A stretch of DNA of 64,000 bases from Sphingomonadales bacterium UBA2369 (GTDB taxonomy: Bacteria > Pseudomonadota > Alphaproteobacteria > Sphingomonadales > Sphingomonadaceae): NCBI GenBank assembly GCA_002344055.1, contig DDTH01000007.1, positions 45,402 to 109,401 on the forward strand. Direction: 5' to 3'. This document shows positions 24,561-33,007 of this stretch, one piece after another. The notes below the pieces were generated by a model, which saw only the letters and a list, made by a program, of their open reading frames with translations, had not been told where the DNA came from and ran no database searches. Both the position numbers and the translations under genes were made by a program. How positions within the stretch are numbered: position 1 is the stretch's first letter; every line of letters starts with the position of its first letter.

Positions 24561-25145
24561 TTAGCGCCCCTCCACCTCCACCGCGAGCGGACCCTTGCGG
24601 CCGGGGGCGATGCGGGCGCGCAGGGGCTGGTCGGGGATGAGATCGGCCAGGCCGCCGCGACGGACGGTTTCCATATGGACGAAAATATCCTCGTCCTCAT
24701 TCTCCTCGCGCACCAGAAAACCATAGCCGCGCAGGCGATTGAACCATTTCACCTTCACCGGTTCGAACGGCCCGGCCGACTCGAGCAGGGCCGCCGGATT
24801 GATCCGGTCGGACCTGTCGTCCTGCGCGCGGGCCAGTTCCGGCATCACCGCCTGGCTCAGGTCGATGCTCAGAATCTTGCGCGCCTGCAGCCCGCGTTCC
24901 TGGTCCGCGACCAGGCATTCGACGATCGCGCCTTCCGGCAGGCTGCGCCGGTCATGTTCCCGCAACACACTGAAATGGATCAGGATATCGCCCTGGATGT
25001 CGTCACTCACGACAAAGCCGAAGCCGCGGGTCGCGTCGAACCATTTGACCGTCCCGGTGGCACGAACGAGTCCCTCCTCGGCATCGGGCACAGCCTTGTC
25101 CCGGCCTGTCGCTTCGGCTTCAAACTGGTCGTCGTGCGACGTCAT
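24561..25145 (-). CDS. tandem double cold-shock domain protein
   Basis: 194 residues from ATG 25145 with two cold-shock domains: ATGTVKWFDATRGFGFV near residue 30 and VKVKWFNRLRGYGFLV near 132, each with the aromatic RNP1/RNP2 surface. A charged linker joins them. Double-domain CspA-like proteins bind single-stranded RNA and are typical of alphaproteobacteria. A second Met upstream (25166) is less likely. Confidence 0.92.
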   Translation of the reverse strand: MTSHDDQFEAEATGRDKAVPDAEEGLVRATGTVKWFDATRGFGFVVSDDIQGDILIHFSVLREHDRRSLPEGAIVECLVADQERGLQARKILSIDLSQAVMPELARAQDDRSDRINPAALLESAGPFEPVKVKWFNRLRGYGFLVREENEDEDIFVHMETVRRGGLADLIPDQPLRARIAPGRKGPLAVEVEGR

Positions 25146-25222
25146 CAAGCACTCAATCCCGCACACCTCGGAAAATCCCGAGCCGATGGAGTATCACGGT
25201 TTCGACTTTTGTGAACATTCGT

Positions 25223-25753
25223 TCATTCCTCATCCGGAACAATCCCCGGGTCGGCGTCGATCAGCCGCCGGGCGAGGTCCATAGGATGGCCGGCGCGCAG
25301 CATCGCCGCAAAGGCCTTTTCGCGGCCCGGCCGGTCGGGAAGCTCCGCCGCGAACGGGCCGATCCGCTTTCGTTCCGCGAAGCGCAAAGCCGCTGCCCAT
25401 GCGCCGTCGCGCGCTTCCTCCAGCGCCTCGGCCTTGTCCTCTTCGCCGATCCCAGCCGCGCGCAACGCCTGATCGACGCGGCGCGCGCCATAGCCGCGCC
25501 GGCCGAGCGCGCCCGCGCGCGCCGTCGCAAAGGCGGCGTCGTCGATATAGCCCAGTTCCACGAAGCGGTCCGCCAGGCCTTCCGCCTGCGGATGGCTCTC
25601 GCCTTCCCAGCCGCGCTCGCGCACTTTCCGGACGAGGTAGACGATCAGCTTCGCGCGGGTGACGGCGTAGCGCCCCACATAATGCAGCGCGAGCCGTTCC
25701 AGCCGCTCGGCATCGAGCGGTGGCGGTGGCGAAGAGCGGTTGCGATGCCCCAT
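25223..25753 (-). CDS. recX: RecX family regulatory protein
   Basis: A helical three-repeat protein of 176 residues that would inhibit or modulate RecA filaments. The RecX pattern is seen in LALHYVGRYAVTRAKLIVYLVRKV, FVELGYIDDAAFA and LGRRGYGARRVDQALRAAGI. recA is not nearby, as is usual outside enterobacteria. It diverges from the acyl-AMP ligase. Confidence 0.87.
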   Translation of the reverse strand: MGHRNRSSPPPPLDAERLERLALHYVGRYAVTRAKLIVYLVRKVRERGWEGESHPQAEGLADRFVELGYIDDAAFATARAGALGRRGYGARRVDQALRAAGIGEEDKAEALEEARDGAWAAALRFAERKRIGPFAAELPDRPGREKAFAAMLRAGHPMDLARRLIDADPGIVPDEE

Positions 25754-25881
25754 CGCCTTGTTTGTGCCACAGTGGAGCCTGAATATGAACGCGCCTGCCG
25801 CATTGGGCTAATTCCCGGTTCATGCCGCGACGGCCAAAGCGCGTTTCCGAGCGGTAAGATGTTGAAAGGACTAGGTCGATC

Positions 25882-27630
25882 GTGACCGCGACTGCTGATT
25901 CCGAAGGCCCGACGCCCACCCCGACCGACGACGGCAGTGTCCGCCGCTATGCGGATTTCGGCACGTTGGGCGAAGCGCTCGATTATGCGGCGCAGGGAAA
26001 ACGCGGCCTGAATTTTCACGATGCCCGCGCGCGGTTGGAGCGCGCCTACCCCTATTCGAAGCTGCGCACCGACGCGCTCGCCGCCGCCCGCCGTCTGATC
26101 GCGCGCGGGGTGAAGCCGGGTGATCGCATCGCGCTCATTGCGGAGACAGTGCCGGAATTCACCGCTCTGTTCTTCGGCGCTGTCTATGCTGGCGCCTGGC
26201 CAGTGCCGTTGCCGCTGCCGACCAGCTTCGGCGGCGCGCAGAGCTATATCGACCAGCTGAAGGTCCAGCTGGGCAGTTCCGATCCGAAATTGCTCTTCTG
26301 GCCGCCATCGCTGGCCGTCATGGCTTCGGCCGCGGCCGAGGAGGCCGGGGTCGAAGGGCTCGACTGGGCCGCGTTCGCGGCGGAGCCCGATGTCGAGGCG
26401 AAGCTGCCGGAAATGCAGCCCGACGACATCGCCTATCTGCAATATTCGAGCGGCTCGACCCGCTTCCCGCATGGCGTGATCATCACGCATCGCCAGCTGC
26501 TCAGCAATCTGGCGGCGCACAGCCACGGCATGAAATTGGGCGATGGCGACCGCGGCGTTTCGTGGCTGCCTTTCTATCACGACATGGGCCTGGTCGGCTG
26601 TCTGCTCTCGCCGGTCGCAAACCAGATGAGCGCCGATTATCTGAAGACCGAGGATTTTGCGCGCCGTCCGCTCGCCTGGCTCGACCTGATCAGCCGCCAC
26701 GACGGCACGACGATGAGCTATGCGCCGACCTTCGGCTACGACATCTGCGCGCGCCGCGTCTCCACCCAGATCGACGTCGCCGAGCGTTTCGACCTCTCCC
26801 GCTGGCGGGTTGCGGGCAATGGCGCGGACATGATCCGCCCGGATGTCATGCAGAATTTCGTCGATATTTTCGCGCCCGCCGGTTTCAACGCTAAGGCCTT
26901 CCTGCCGAGCTACGGTCTCGCGGAAGCCACCCTCGCCGTCTCGATCATGCCGCCGGGCGAGGGCATCGTCGTCGAATTGGTCGAGGAAACGCTCCTCGCG
27001 GGCGGCACCGCTGGCGAGCGCAACCGGCCGCAGCGCTACCGGGCGATCGTCAATTGCGGCAAGCCGGCACTCGGCATGGAAATCGAGATCCGCTCCGAAG
27101 CCGGCGACGCGCTGGCCGAGCGCGAGATCGGCAAGGTCTGGTGCCGGGGCACGTCGGTGATGAGCGGCTATTTCCGCGACGATGAGGCCACCGCCGCCTG
27201 CATGGCCGACGGCTGGCTGGACACGGGCGACATGGGCTACCTCAGCGACGGCTACATCTACATTGTCGGCCGCGCCAAGGACATGATCATTATCAACGGC
27301 AAGAATCACTGGCCACAGGATATCGAGTGGGCGGTGGAGCAATTGCCGGGCTTCAAGGCGGGCGACATCGCCGCTTTCTCGATCACCACGCAGGGCGGCG
27401 AAGAGACCCCGGCGGTGCTGGTCCAATGCCGCACCTCGGACCTGCAGGAGCGCGGCAAACTGAAGGAATTGATCCGCGAACGCGTCCGCGCCGTCACCGG
27501 CATCAATTGCGTGATCGAACTGATCCCGCCGCGGTCACTGCCGCGCACGAGTTCGGGGAAGCTTTCGCGGGCGAAGGCGCGGAAACTGTATCTGGAGGGC
27601 GAAATCCAGACCTACGACATCGCGGCGTAG
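25882..27630 (+). CDS. fatty acyl-AMP ligase (FAAL)
   Basis: ANL-superfamily adenylating enzyme of 582 residues, starting with GTG. AMP-binding motif YLQYSSGSTRFPHGVIITH, core LPSYGLAEATLAVS, GWLDTGDMGYL and the hinge GRAKDMIIINGKNHWPQDIE. These match FadD32-like FAALs, which load acyl-adenylates onto acyl carrier proteins instead of CoA. No acyl carrier or polyketide gene adjoins it, so the product is unknown. Confidence 0.9.
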   Translation: MTATADSEGPTPTPTDDGSVRRYADFGTLGEALDYAAQGKRGLNFHDARARLERAYPYSKLRTDALAAARRLIARGVKPGDRIALIAETVPEFTALFFGAVYAGAWPVPLPLPTSFGGAQSYIDQLKVQLGSSDPKLLFWPPSLAVMASAAAEEAGVEGLDWAAFAAEPDVEAKLPEMQPDDIAYLQYSSGSTRFPHGVIITHRQLLSNLAAHSHGMKLGDGDRGVSWLPFYHDMGLVGCLLSPVANQMSADYLKTEDFARRPLAWLDLISRHDGTTMSYAPTFGYDICARRVSTQIDVAERFDLSRWRVAGNGADMIRPDVMQNFVDIFAPAGFNAKAFLPSYGLAEATLAVSIMPPGEGIVVELVEETLLAGGTAGERNRPQRYRAIVNCGKPALGMEIEIRSEAGDALAEREIGKVWCRGTSVMSGYFRDDEATAACMADGWLDTGDMGYLSDGYIYIVGRAKDMIIINGKNHWPQDIEWAVEQLPGFKAGDIAAFSITTQGGEETPAVLVQCRTSDLQERGKLKELIRERVRAVTGINCVIELIPPRSLPRTSSGKLSRAKARKLYLEGEIQTYDIAA

Positions 27631-28266
27631 CTAGCGCCTGGAGACGCCTCGTGCCTCCGTTGGCGCCGGGTCGCCCGGATCCGCCGAGAGACGGAACACG
27701 AAGAAAGGCGGCGGCGGCGTGTCGCTGTCGAGGCTGGCCATCGTCCGGTCCGCGGCCGGGCGGACATGGTCAAGGCCGGTTGCGATGCAAAAGCCTTCGC
27801 CATCCTCCTGCCGTTCGGCACGGTCCTCGGGAGCGCAGAGCAAGGGAAATACTTCCAGCAGATGCTCGCCGACCCTGGCGATGCCGATCATATAGGCTTC
27901 GCCATTGCCGAATTCGCCGAGATAATGGCCCGACCGGATCGGGATCAGCCGCGCCTCGATGACGCCGTGCCCAGGCGACGACATTTCGTAGGTATGATCC
28001 TCCCACTTGCTGATCGAGCCGGTCGAGCCGGCCTGGCCCGTGGCGGGATCAACCTCGCAGAAGTGAACGACATCGCCCTCCACCGGATAGGTCAGACACC
28101 GCTCGCGCTGGTCCCGCGGTAGGCGCGCGGCCAGCCGGGTCTCGATCAATTGCGTGAAGCGGGTCGCACGCGATTCCGTCACTTCATGGCCATCGCCGAG
28201 CACAGGCTGCTCGGAAACATAACAGCCGCCCAGCAGCGCGGCGGCAAAAAGCGGCCAACAACGCAT
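27631..28266 (-). CDS. hypothetical lipoprotein
   Basis: 211 residues from ATG 28266 with lipobox LLGGC and Cys near residue 15. Two further cysteines (ERCLTYP, VHFCEVD) and a Pro-rich C-terminus follow. The stop directly abuts the FAAL stop. No family recognised. Confidence 0.65.
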   Translation of the reverse strand: MRCWPLFAAALLGGCYVSEQPVLGDGHEVTESRATRFTQLIETRLAARLPRDQRERCLTYPVEGDVVHFCEVDPATGQAGSTGSISKWEDHTYEMSSPGHGVIEARLIPIRSGHYLGEFGNGEAYMIGIARVGEHLLEVFPLLCAPEDRAERQEDGEGFCIATGLDHVRPAADRTMASLDSDTPPPPFFVFRLSADPGDPAPTEARGVSRR

Positions 28267-28382
28267 GCATTGCCCCCCGGTCTGCCCGCATCGACCGCGA
28301 TCGGGCAGTCGCGGGAGCATATACAGGGGCGGTGAAGCTTGATAGCCCATGGCGGTCGGCGTGGATGGGGGGTCTCGCGCTT

Positions 28383-30965
28383 ATGCGGTCTCGCGGGGGG
28401 AAAAGGCGGCCGGTCAGGCTGTTCTTGGCATCGGCCATTTCGCTTTCGATATGGTGTGCGTCGAGTCCCGCCGCAGCGTGGGGGCTGAAAACACATGTCT
28501 GGATCGCGCGAGAGGTGATCGCCGACGTCAGCGATGACGGCGCCGTCACCATCGCCGGGCGGCGATACCGTGTCCCCTTGAACGTGCGGCGGGCCATTCA
28601 GGAACATCCGGAGCTGTTCATCGCCGGCGCGCTGGGCCCGGACGTCTATCCGGACCCGCTTGCCGGACAGACGACGACCCATCCCGGGGTCGAGAATGGC
28701 TGGCAGGCCGACGATTGGCTGCGGTGGATCAGCCGGACCGGAAGCGCCTACGATCTGGCGGCCGATTCCGATGAGGTGCGGGACGATGCCGAAGGCCTGC
28801 GGCGGGTCGCCTTCGTCTACGGGTTCAACGCCCATTTCGCCGGGGACATTTTTGCCCACAGCTATGTGAATGCCTATTCCGGCGGCACGTTCGATCTGCT
28901 CGACGGCGAACAGGATGTGGAGCGCCGGCACGCCATCCTGGAACGCTATATCGACGCGCATTTGCCGCCCCCCGCCGGGGGCGCGATTGCATCCGCCGAC
29001 GGCATGCGCCCACCGGTGGCATTCATCGCGGACCGGCTGATCCTGCAGAATGATGCCGGCGGCCAATATTTGCGGCCGCCAACCCTGCATTTGTGGGCGA
29101 TGGGCGAGATGTATCGCCGCACCGGCGACCTGGAATCCGGCCTGCGCGCGCTGGAAAAGCCGATCGACGATGCGATGGCAGCCTATGACCGAATTTACCG
29201 GACCTTGCAGGATCAGGTGTTCGGCGCCCGCGCCCAGGTCCATATCGCACAGGAGGGTCTGGAGAATGCGCGCAGGGCGCTGCAGCTCAAGCGCGATATC
29301 CTGGCGGCGGCCGAGCAGAAGCTGCGCGAGGCGCTGACCCTGCTGAACGCGCCCGAGGCCGTGTATCGGCAGATCGAGGACCTGACCCAGAAAATCAAGC
29401 GGCTGCGGGAAGCGATCCGGCCGGAGGAAATCGTCCTGGACAATTTCGGAGCGCAATATCGCACGCTCCAGTCGGGCCTGACCAAGGCCTATGACAAGAT
29501 CACCGATTTCATCTGCACGATCGTCGATCCGTTCGACTGGTTCGGGTGCGACCGGAAGCGCAACCGCCTGATCAGGGCCCATAACCGTATCGTGCGTAAC
29601 CTGGATCGCCTCTGGAGCGCCTATCAACGCGCCTATCGCACGGTGGAAGACGCAATGCCGGAAATCCGTGAGGCCGAAGAAGAATTGATCGACCTGCGCC
29701 GCCGCTTTTCCGAAGCGACCCAGGGCATGGCCACGCAGGCGCTGCAACGCGCCGTAGACGTGGCCAATGCGGCAATCGATGCGCAGGAGTCCGTCGTCGC
29801 CTTTGCCGACAGGAGGCTCGCCGACCTTGGCCGGGCGCTCGAACGGGCCGAGGCCGAATTCGCGCCGGTCAGCGACATCATGGACCAGGCGCGGGAAGCG
29901 CTGAACATTTTCGGCACGATCCGCGCGCTGGTCAGCAATTGGCGCAACGACATGCGCATCGCCGCACGCCACTATGTCGAGGCGAGCTGGCGCGCCGGCT
30001 TCCTGATGTATCGCGGCGAGACCGGCGCGCTGTCGGAATATCTGCGCTGGTATCGCTGCTACGGCGCTGTGTTCGTGGGCGTGCCGCGCCAAGTGGGCGA
30101 GGCCGGCTGCCTGGCCGGCGACTTCGTCGTGAAGCTGCGGGACGAGTTCGACAGACTTTACGGCCGTCTGCCGGAGCCGCTGCGATGGCTGCTCAACCCG
30201 ACGGGCGAGCTGAAGGACATGCTCAGGGAAAGGCTGGAGCCGCAGATCCAGGAAGCGACCACCCGCCTAGCCAATCTGATCGGCGAGCATAGTTCATTGG
30301 GCGAATTGATCATCGTTCTCGGCTATCCGGAACTGGCCACGCGCGACCGGCTGAATCGCATCTATGCCACCGATCTTGGCGGCACCGGCCTGATCCGCTT
30401 CGACGACGCCGCCAGCCTGATCGAGGCCGATTCCGGCATGAACGTCGCGGGACGGGTCGATCCCCAGCGTTTCCCGGCGCTCGCGCATAGCGTGACGCTG
30501 GCAAAGCTCGCCCTCCTTGGCGACAGCGAGTTGAACCGGCTGATCCGCGATCTTTCCAATGGCTATGTCTCGCCGCGCTACGGCGCCAGCGTTTACCGGT
30601 TCCGCGAGCCGAACCAGACGATCCTGCACGACATGGTCCGCAGCCTGGACGGCAATCATCAATGGCAGGCCTTCGGTCTGCCGCGCCCGCGCGCAGGCGG
30701 ACCTGCGGAGACGCCGCGCGAGCTCCCGTTCGGGCGCAACGGCTTTGAAGACGGCAATAGGGGCTTGCGGATCTGGACCGACCCGGGCCTGCGCGAGCGC
30801 GTGTTCGCACGCCTGTTTCCTGGCGCGATCATCGGCTCGCTGGGTAATCGGCCGGAACTTCAGCGCCCGCTTTACCCCTTTCCCCATTGTCCTGAGAACC
30901 CGTTCCCCAGCGCCCAGGACGCCTCGGGAGCACTGCAATCGAGCGACCCTGGTTGTTCCGACTGA
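28383..30965 (+). CDS. large secreted zinc-dependent phospholipase C-like protein with coiled-coil
   Basis: N-terminal domain matches the zinc phospholipase C fold of Clostridium alpha-toxin. Numbering from GTG 28332: the signal peptide ends AAA so Trp50 would be the mature N-terminus (a metal ligand in alpha-toxin), then H55, D104 in GALGPDVYP, H168-x3-D172-x3-H176 and H200-x3-E204. The preferred start is ATG 28383 (Met18), giving a normal-length signal peptide. Long helical coiled-coil regions follow (about 300-570), then a C-terminal region without a known motif. At about 860 residues it is more than twice the usual size. Confidence 0.8.
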   Translation: MRSRGGKRRPVRLFLASAISLSIWCASSPAAAWGLKTHVWIAREVIADVSDDGAVTIAGRRYRVPLNVRRAIQEHPELFIAGALGPDVYPDPLAGQTTTHPGVENGWQADDWLRWISRTGSAYDLAADSDEVRDDAEGLRRVAFVYGFNAHFAGDIFAHSYVNAYSGGTFDLLDGEQDVERRHAILERYIDAHLPPPAGGAIASADGMRPPVAFIADRLILQNDAGGQYLRPPTLHLWAMGEMYRRTGDLESGLRALEKPIDDAMAAYDRIYRTLQDQVFGARAQVHIAQEGLENARRALQLKRDILAAAEQKLREALTLLNAPEAVYRQIEDLTQKIKRLREAIRPEEIVLDNFGAQYRTLQSGLTKAYDKITDFICTIVDPFDWFGCDRKRNRLIRAHNRIVRNLDRLWSAYQRAYRTVEDAMPEIREAEEELIDLRRRFSEATQGMATQALQRAVDVANAAIDAQESVVAFADRRLADLGRALERAEAEFAPVSDIMDQAREALNIFGTIRALVSNWRNDMRIAARHYVEASWRAGFLMYRGETGALSEYLRWYRCYGAVFVGVPRQVGEAGCLAGDFVVKLRDEFDRLYGRLPEPLRWLLNPTGELKDMLRERLEPQIQEATTRLANLIGEHSSLGELIIVLGYPELATRDRLNRIYATDLGGTGLIRFDDAASLIEADSGMNVAGRVDPQRFPALAHSVTLAKLALLGDSELNRLIRDLSNGYVSPRYGASVYRFREPNQTILHDMVRSLDGNHQWQAFGLPRPRAGGPAETPRELPFGRNGFEDGNRGLRIWTDPGLRERVFARLFPGAIIGSLGNRPELQRPLYPFPHCPENPFPSAQDASGALQSSDPGCSD

Positions 30966-31010
30966 GTCTCGGACTTCGGTCAGGGCCGAAAACAACGCGG
31001 AAAGCGCTGC

Positions 31011-32051
31011 TTAGGCGTTTGCGGAAGCCGCCTTCTTCGCCTCGCTGAATCCCACCAGCCGGCGCGTTTCCTCGCACCACAATTTCAGCCGAACGGCGCT
31101 GAGGCTCTGCCACAGTGTCAGCCGGCTGACCTGATGCAATTCCGGCCGGGCGCGCAGCACCTTCGGCAGATTGTAAAAGGGTATGCGGCTGGAGAGGTGG
31201 TGCACATGGTGCATGCCGATATTCGCGCTGATCCAGCGCAGCGGCTGGGGCAAAGCATAGTGGGAACTGCCGTGCAGCGCCGATTGGTGGAAATTCCAAT
31301 CCTCGTCGCGGTCCCACACCGCACCTTCGAACTGGTGCTGAACGTAGAACAGCCAGACGCCTGCGGTCGCGGCAACGATGAGCACCGGCAAATATAGCAA
31401 GACGAACACCATCCAGCCCAGGAACACGATCATCAATGCAATCGCGCCGCCAATGAACACATTGGTGCTCATGGTGCTGGCCCATGGCTTCCAGCCCTTG
31501 CGCATCAGGCCGAGCGGCAGGCGGAACTGGAACAGAAACAGGAAGGCCGGGCCGAAACCGAACAGAATCAGCGGGTTGCGGTACAGGCGGTAGGCCAGCC
31601 GCTTACGCAGCGGCAGGGCGCGATATTCGTTCAGCGTCAGCGTCGCGACATCGCCCATCCCGCGCTTGTCGAGATTGCCGGTGGTGGCGTGATGCAGCGC
31701 ATGCGAGCGCTTGAAATAATCGTAAGGCGTGAAGGTGAAGATGCCGATCACCCGGCCCACCCAATCGTTCGCGGCACGGCTGCGGAAGAACGAGCCGTGA
31801 CCGCAATCATGCTGGATCATGAAGAGCCGGACCAGCAATGCCCCGGCGGGCACACACAGCACGATCGCCGTCCAAAAGCCGATCGCGAACAGCACCCACA
31901 TGCCGAACAGCAGGCCGAGGAACGGGATCGCCGTCACCGCCAGTTCGAACAGGCTCCGGCCGGTGGAGGAACGCGCGAAAGCCGCGATCTCCCGGTGCAG
32001 GGCGCGCGGGTCCATCGGCGCGGGCAAGCCGGCCGGGCTGTCTGTCGTCAT
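31011..32051 (-). CDS. membrane fatty acid desaturase
   Basis: 346 residues with four membrane segments and all three canonical His boxes: HDCGH, HALHH and HHVHH. Fits the FA_desaturase family acting on phospholipid acyl chains or carotenoid-like lipids. Unlike the 1931 desaturase it has a regular second box. A small helical protein lies 10 bases upstream on the same strand. Confidence 0.9.
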   Translation of the reverse strand: MTTDSPAGLPAPMDPRALHREIAAFARSSTGRSLFELAVTAIPFLGLLFGMWVLFAIGFWTAIVLCVPAGALLVRLFMIQHDCGHGSFFRSRAANDWVGRVIGIFTFTPYDYFKRSHALHHATTGNLDKRGMGDVATLTLNEYRALPLRKRLAYRLYRNPLILFGFGPAFLFLFQFRLPLGLMRKGWKPWASTMSTNVFIGGAIALMIVFLGWMVFVLLYLPVLIVAATAGVWLFYVQHQFEGAVWDRDEDWNFHQSALHGSSHYALPQPLRWISANIGMHHVHHLSSRIPFYNLPKVLRARPELHQVSRLTLWQSLSAVRLKLWCEETRRLVGFSEAKKAASANA

Positions 32052-32061
32052 CGAGGCGTGC

Positions 32062-32283
32062 TTATTCGGCGGCCATGACCGGCATCGACGCCGCCGCCGC
32101 TGCCGCCTTCATCCGTTCGGTCTGCTCGCGGCTCTGCTCGTGCCGCTCGGCCCGCTCGGCCATTTGCGTCCATGCCTCAGCGGAGCGCAGGCAGCGTTCG
32201 CGGACATTGGCCAGCGCCGCGGCTTGCGCCTGCGCTTCCATGGCCCGGGCCTGGGTACGAAAAAACTCCGCCTGATTGCTCAT
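32062..32283 (-). CDS. small Ala/Gln-rich helical protein
   Basis: 73 residues, nearly all predicted helix, rich in Ala, Gln, Glu and Arg; could form a coiled coil. It sits directly upstream of the desaturase in the same orientation and is probably co-transcribed. No function recognised. Confidence 0.6.
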   Translation of the reverse strand: MSNQAEFFRTQARAMEAQAQAAALANVRERCLRSAEAWTQMAERAERHEQSREQTERMKAAAAAASMPVMAAE

Positions 32284-32531
32284 CTAATGATTTCCATGGG
32301 CGCGGGGGCCGGTGGTGCAAGCGGGAGCGCGCCGAAGGATCGGAGGTCTCTCAGCCGCCGGCATGCTCAGCTGGAAAGGAGCCGACGATGACTCGGATAT
32401 AGGCCCGCGCGCGCAAAATAACCAGCATGACCGCGGCGGAGGCGGATGCGGCCGCGGATCGGCCTTAAAGGACTGCTTACCAATCGCCGTTATGGTCGCG
32501 GCCAATTCCGGCTGTTCCCATGGAGTGACGC

Positions 32532-32915
32532 GTGCGCATCGCCATCCTTTTCGCGCCTTTGGCCCTGACCGCGTGCGGACTCGTGCAGAGCGAGCCCGAG
32601 GTCGAATATACCGAGACCAAGGGCCGCGTCGTGACCGTCAAGGATCAGTGCGAACTCGCCTTCCCGGACGGCAAGGGCGGCTCGGTCGGGCCGTGCAACG
32701 AAATCCTGCCCCGCTCCCGCGCGCAGGAGAATCGGGCCGCGACCGTCTATCGCAAGCTGGAGGTCACCTACGCCTACACCTCTCCCGCCGATGGCCAGAT
32801 CTACCAGGGCAAGAATGACGTGCAGCAGCCCTTGTCGTCGCACGTGCCCCGGCCGGGCGAAAGCGTGGATGTCGAGGCGCACCCGCAGCACGCCATGGTC
32901 AGCCGCCTGCGCTAG
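32532..32915 (+). CDS. small lipoprotein
   Basis: 127 residues from GTG 32532. Lipobox ALTAC near residue 15, then a beta-rich domain with two cysteines (KDQCELAF, GPCNEI). Function unknown. The 248 bases upstream (32284-32531) hold no convincing gene, only a GC-rich stretch. Confidence 0.65.
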   Translation: MRIAILFAPLALTACGLVQSEPEVEYTETKGRVVTVKDQCELAFPDGKGGSVGPCNEILPRSRAQENRAATVYRKLEVTYAYTSPADGQIYQGKNDVQQPLSSHVPRPGESVDVEAHPQHAMVSRLR

Positions 32916-33007
32916 GTCTCCCGCAGGATCCATTGCGCTGATTCTCAACAATTATGAGCCTAACGGTTTCCTAAGTTTTGGTCCGTAATGGTCGCGTCGA
33001 GAAAACC

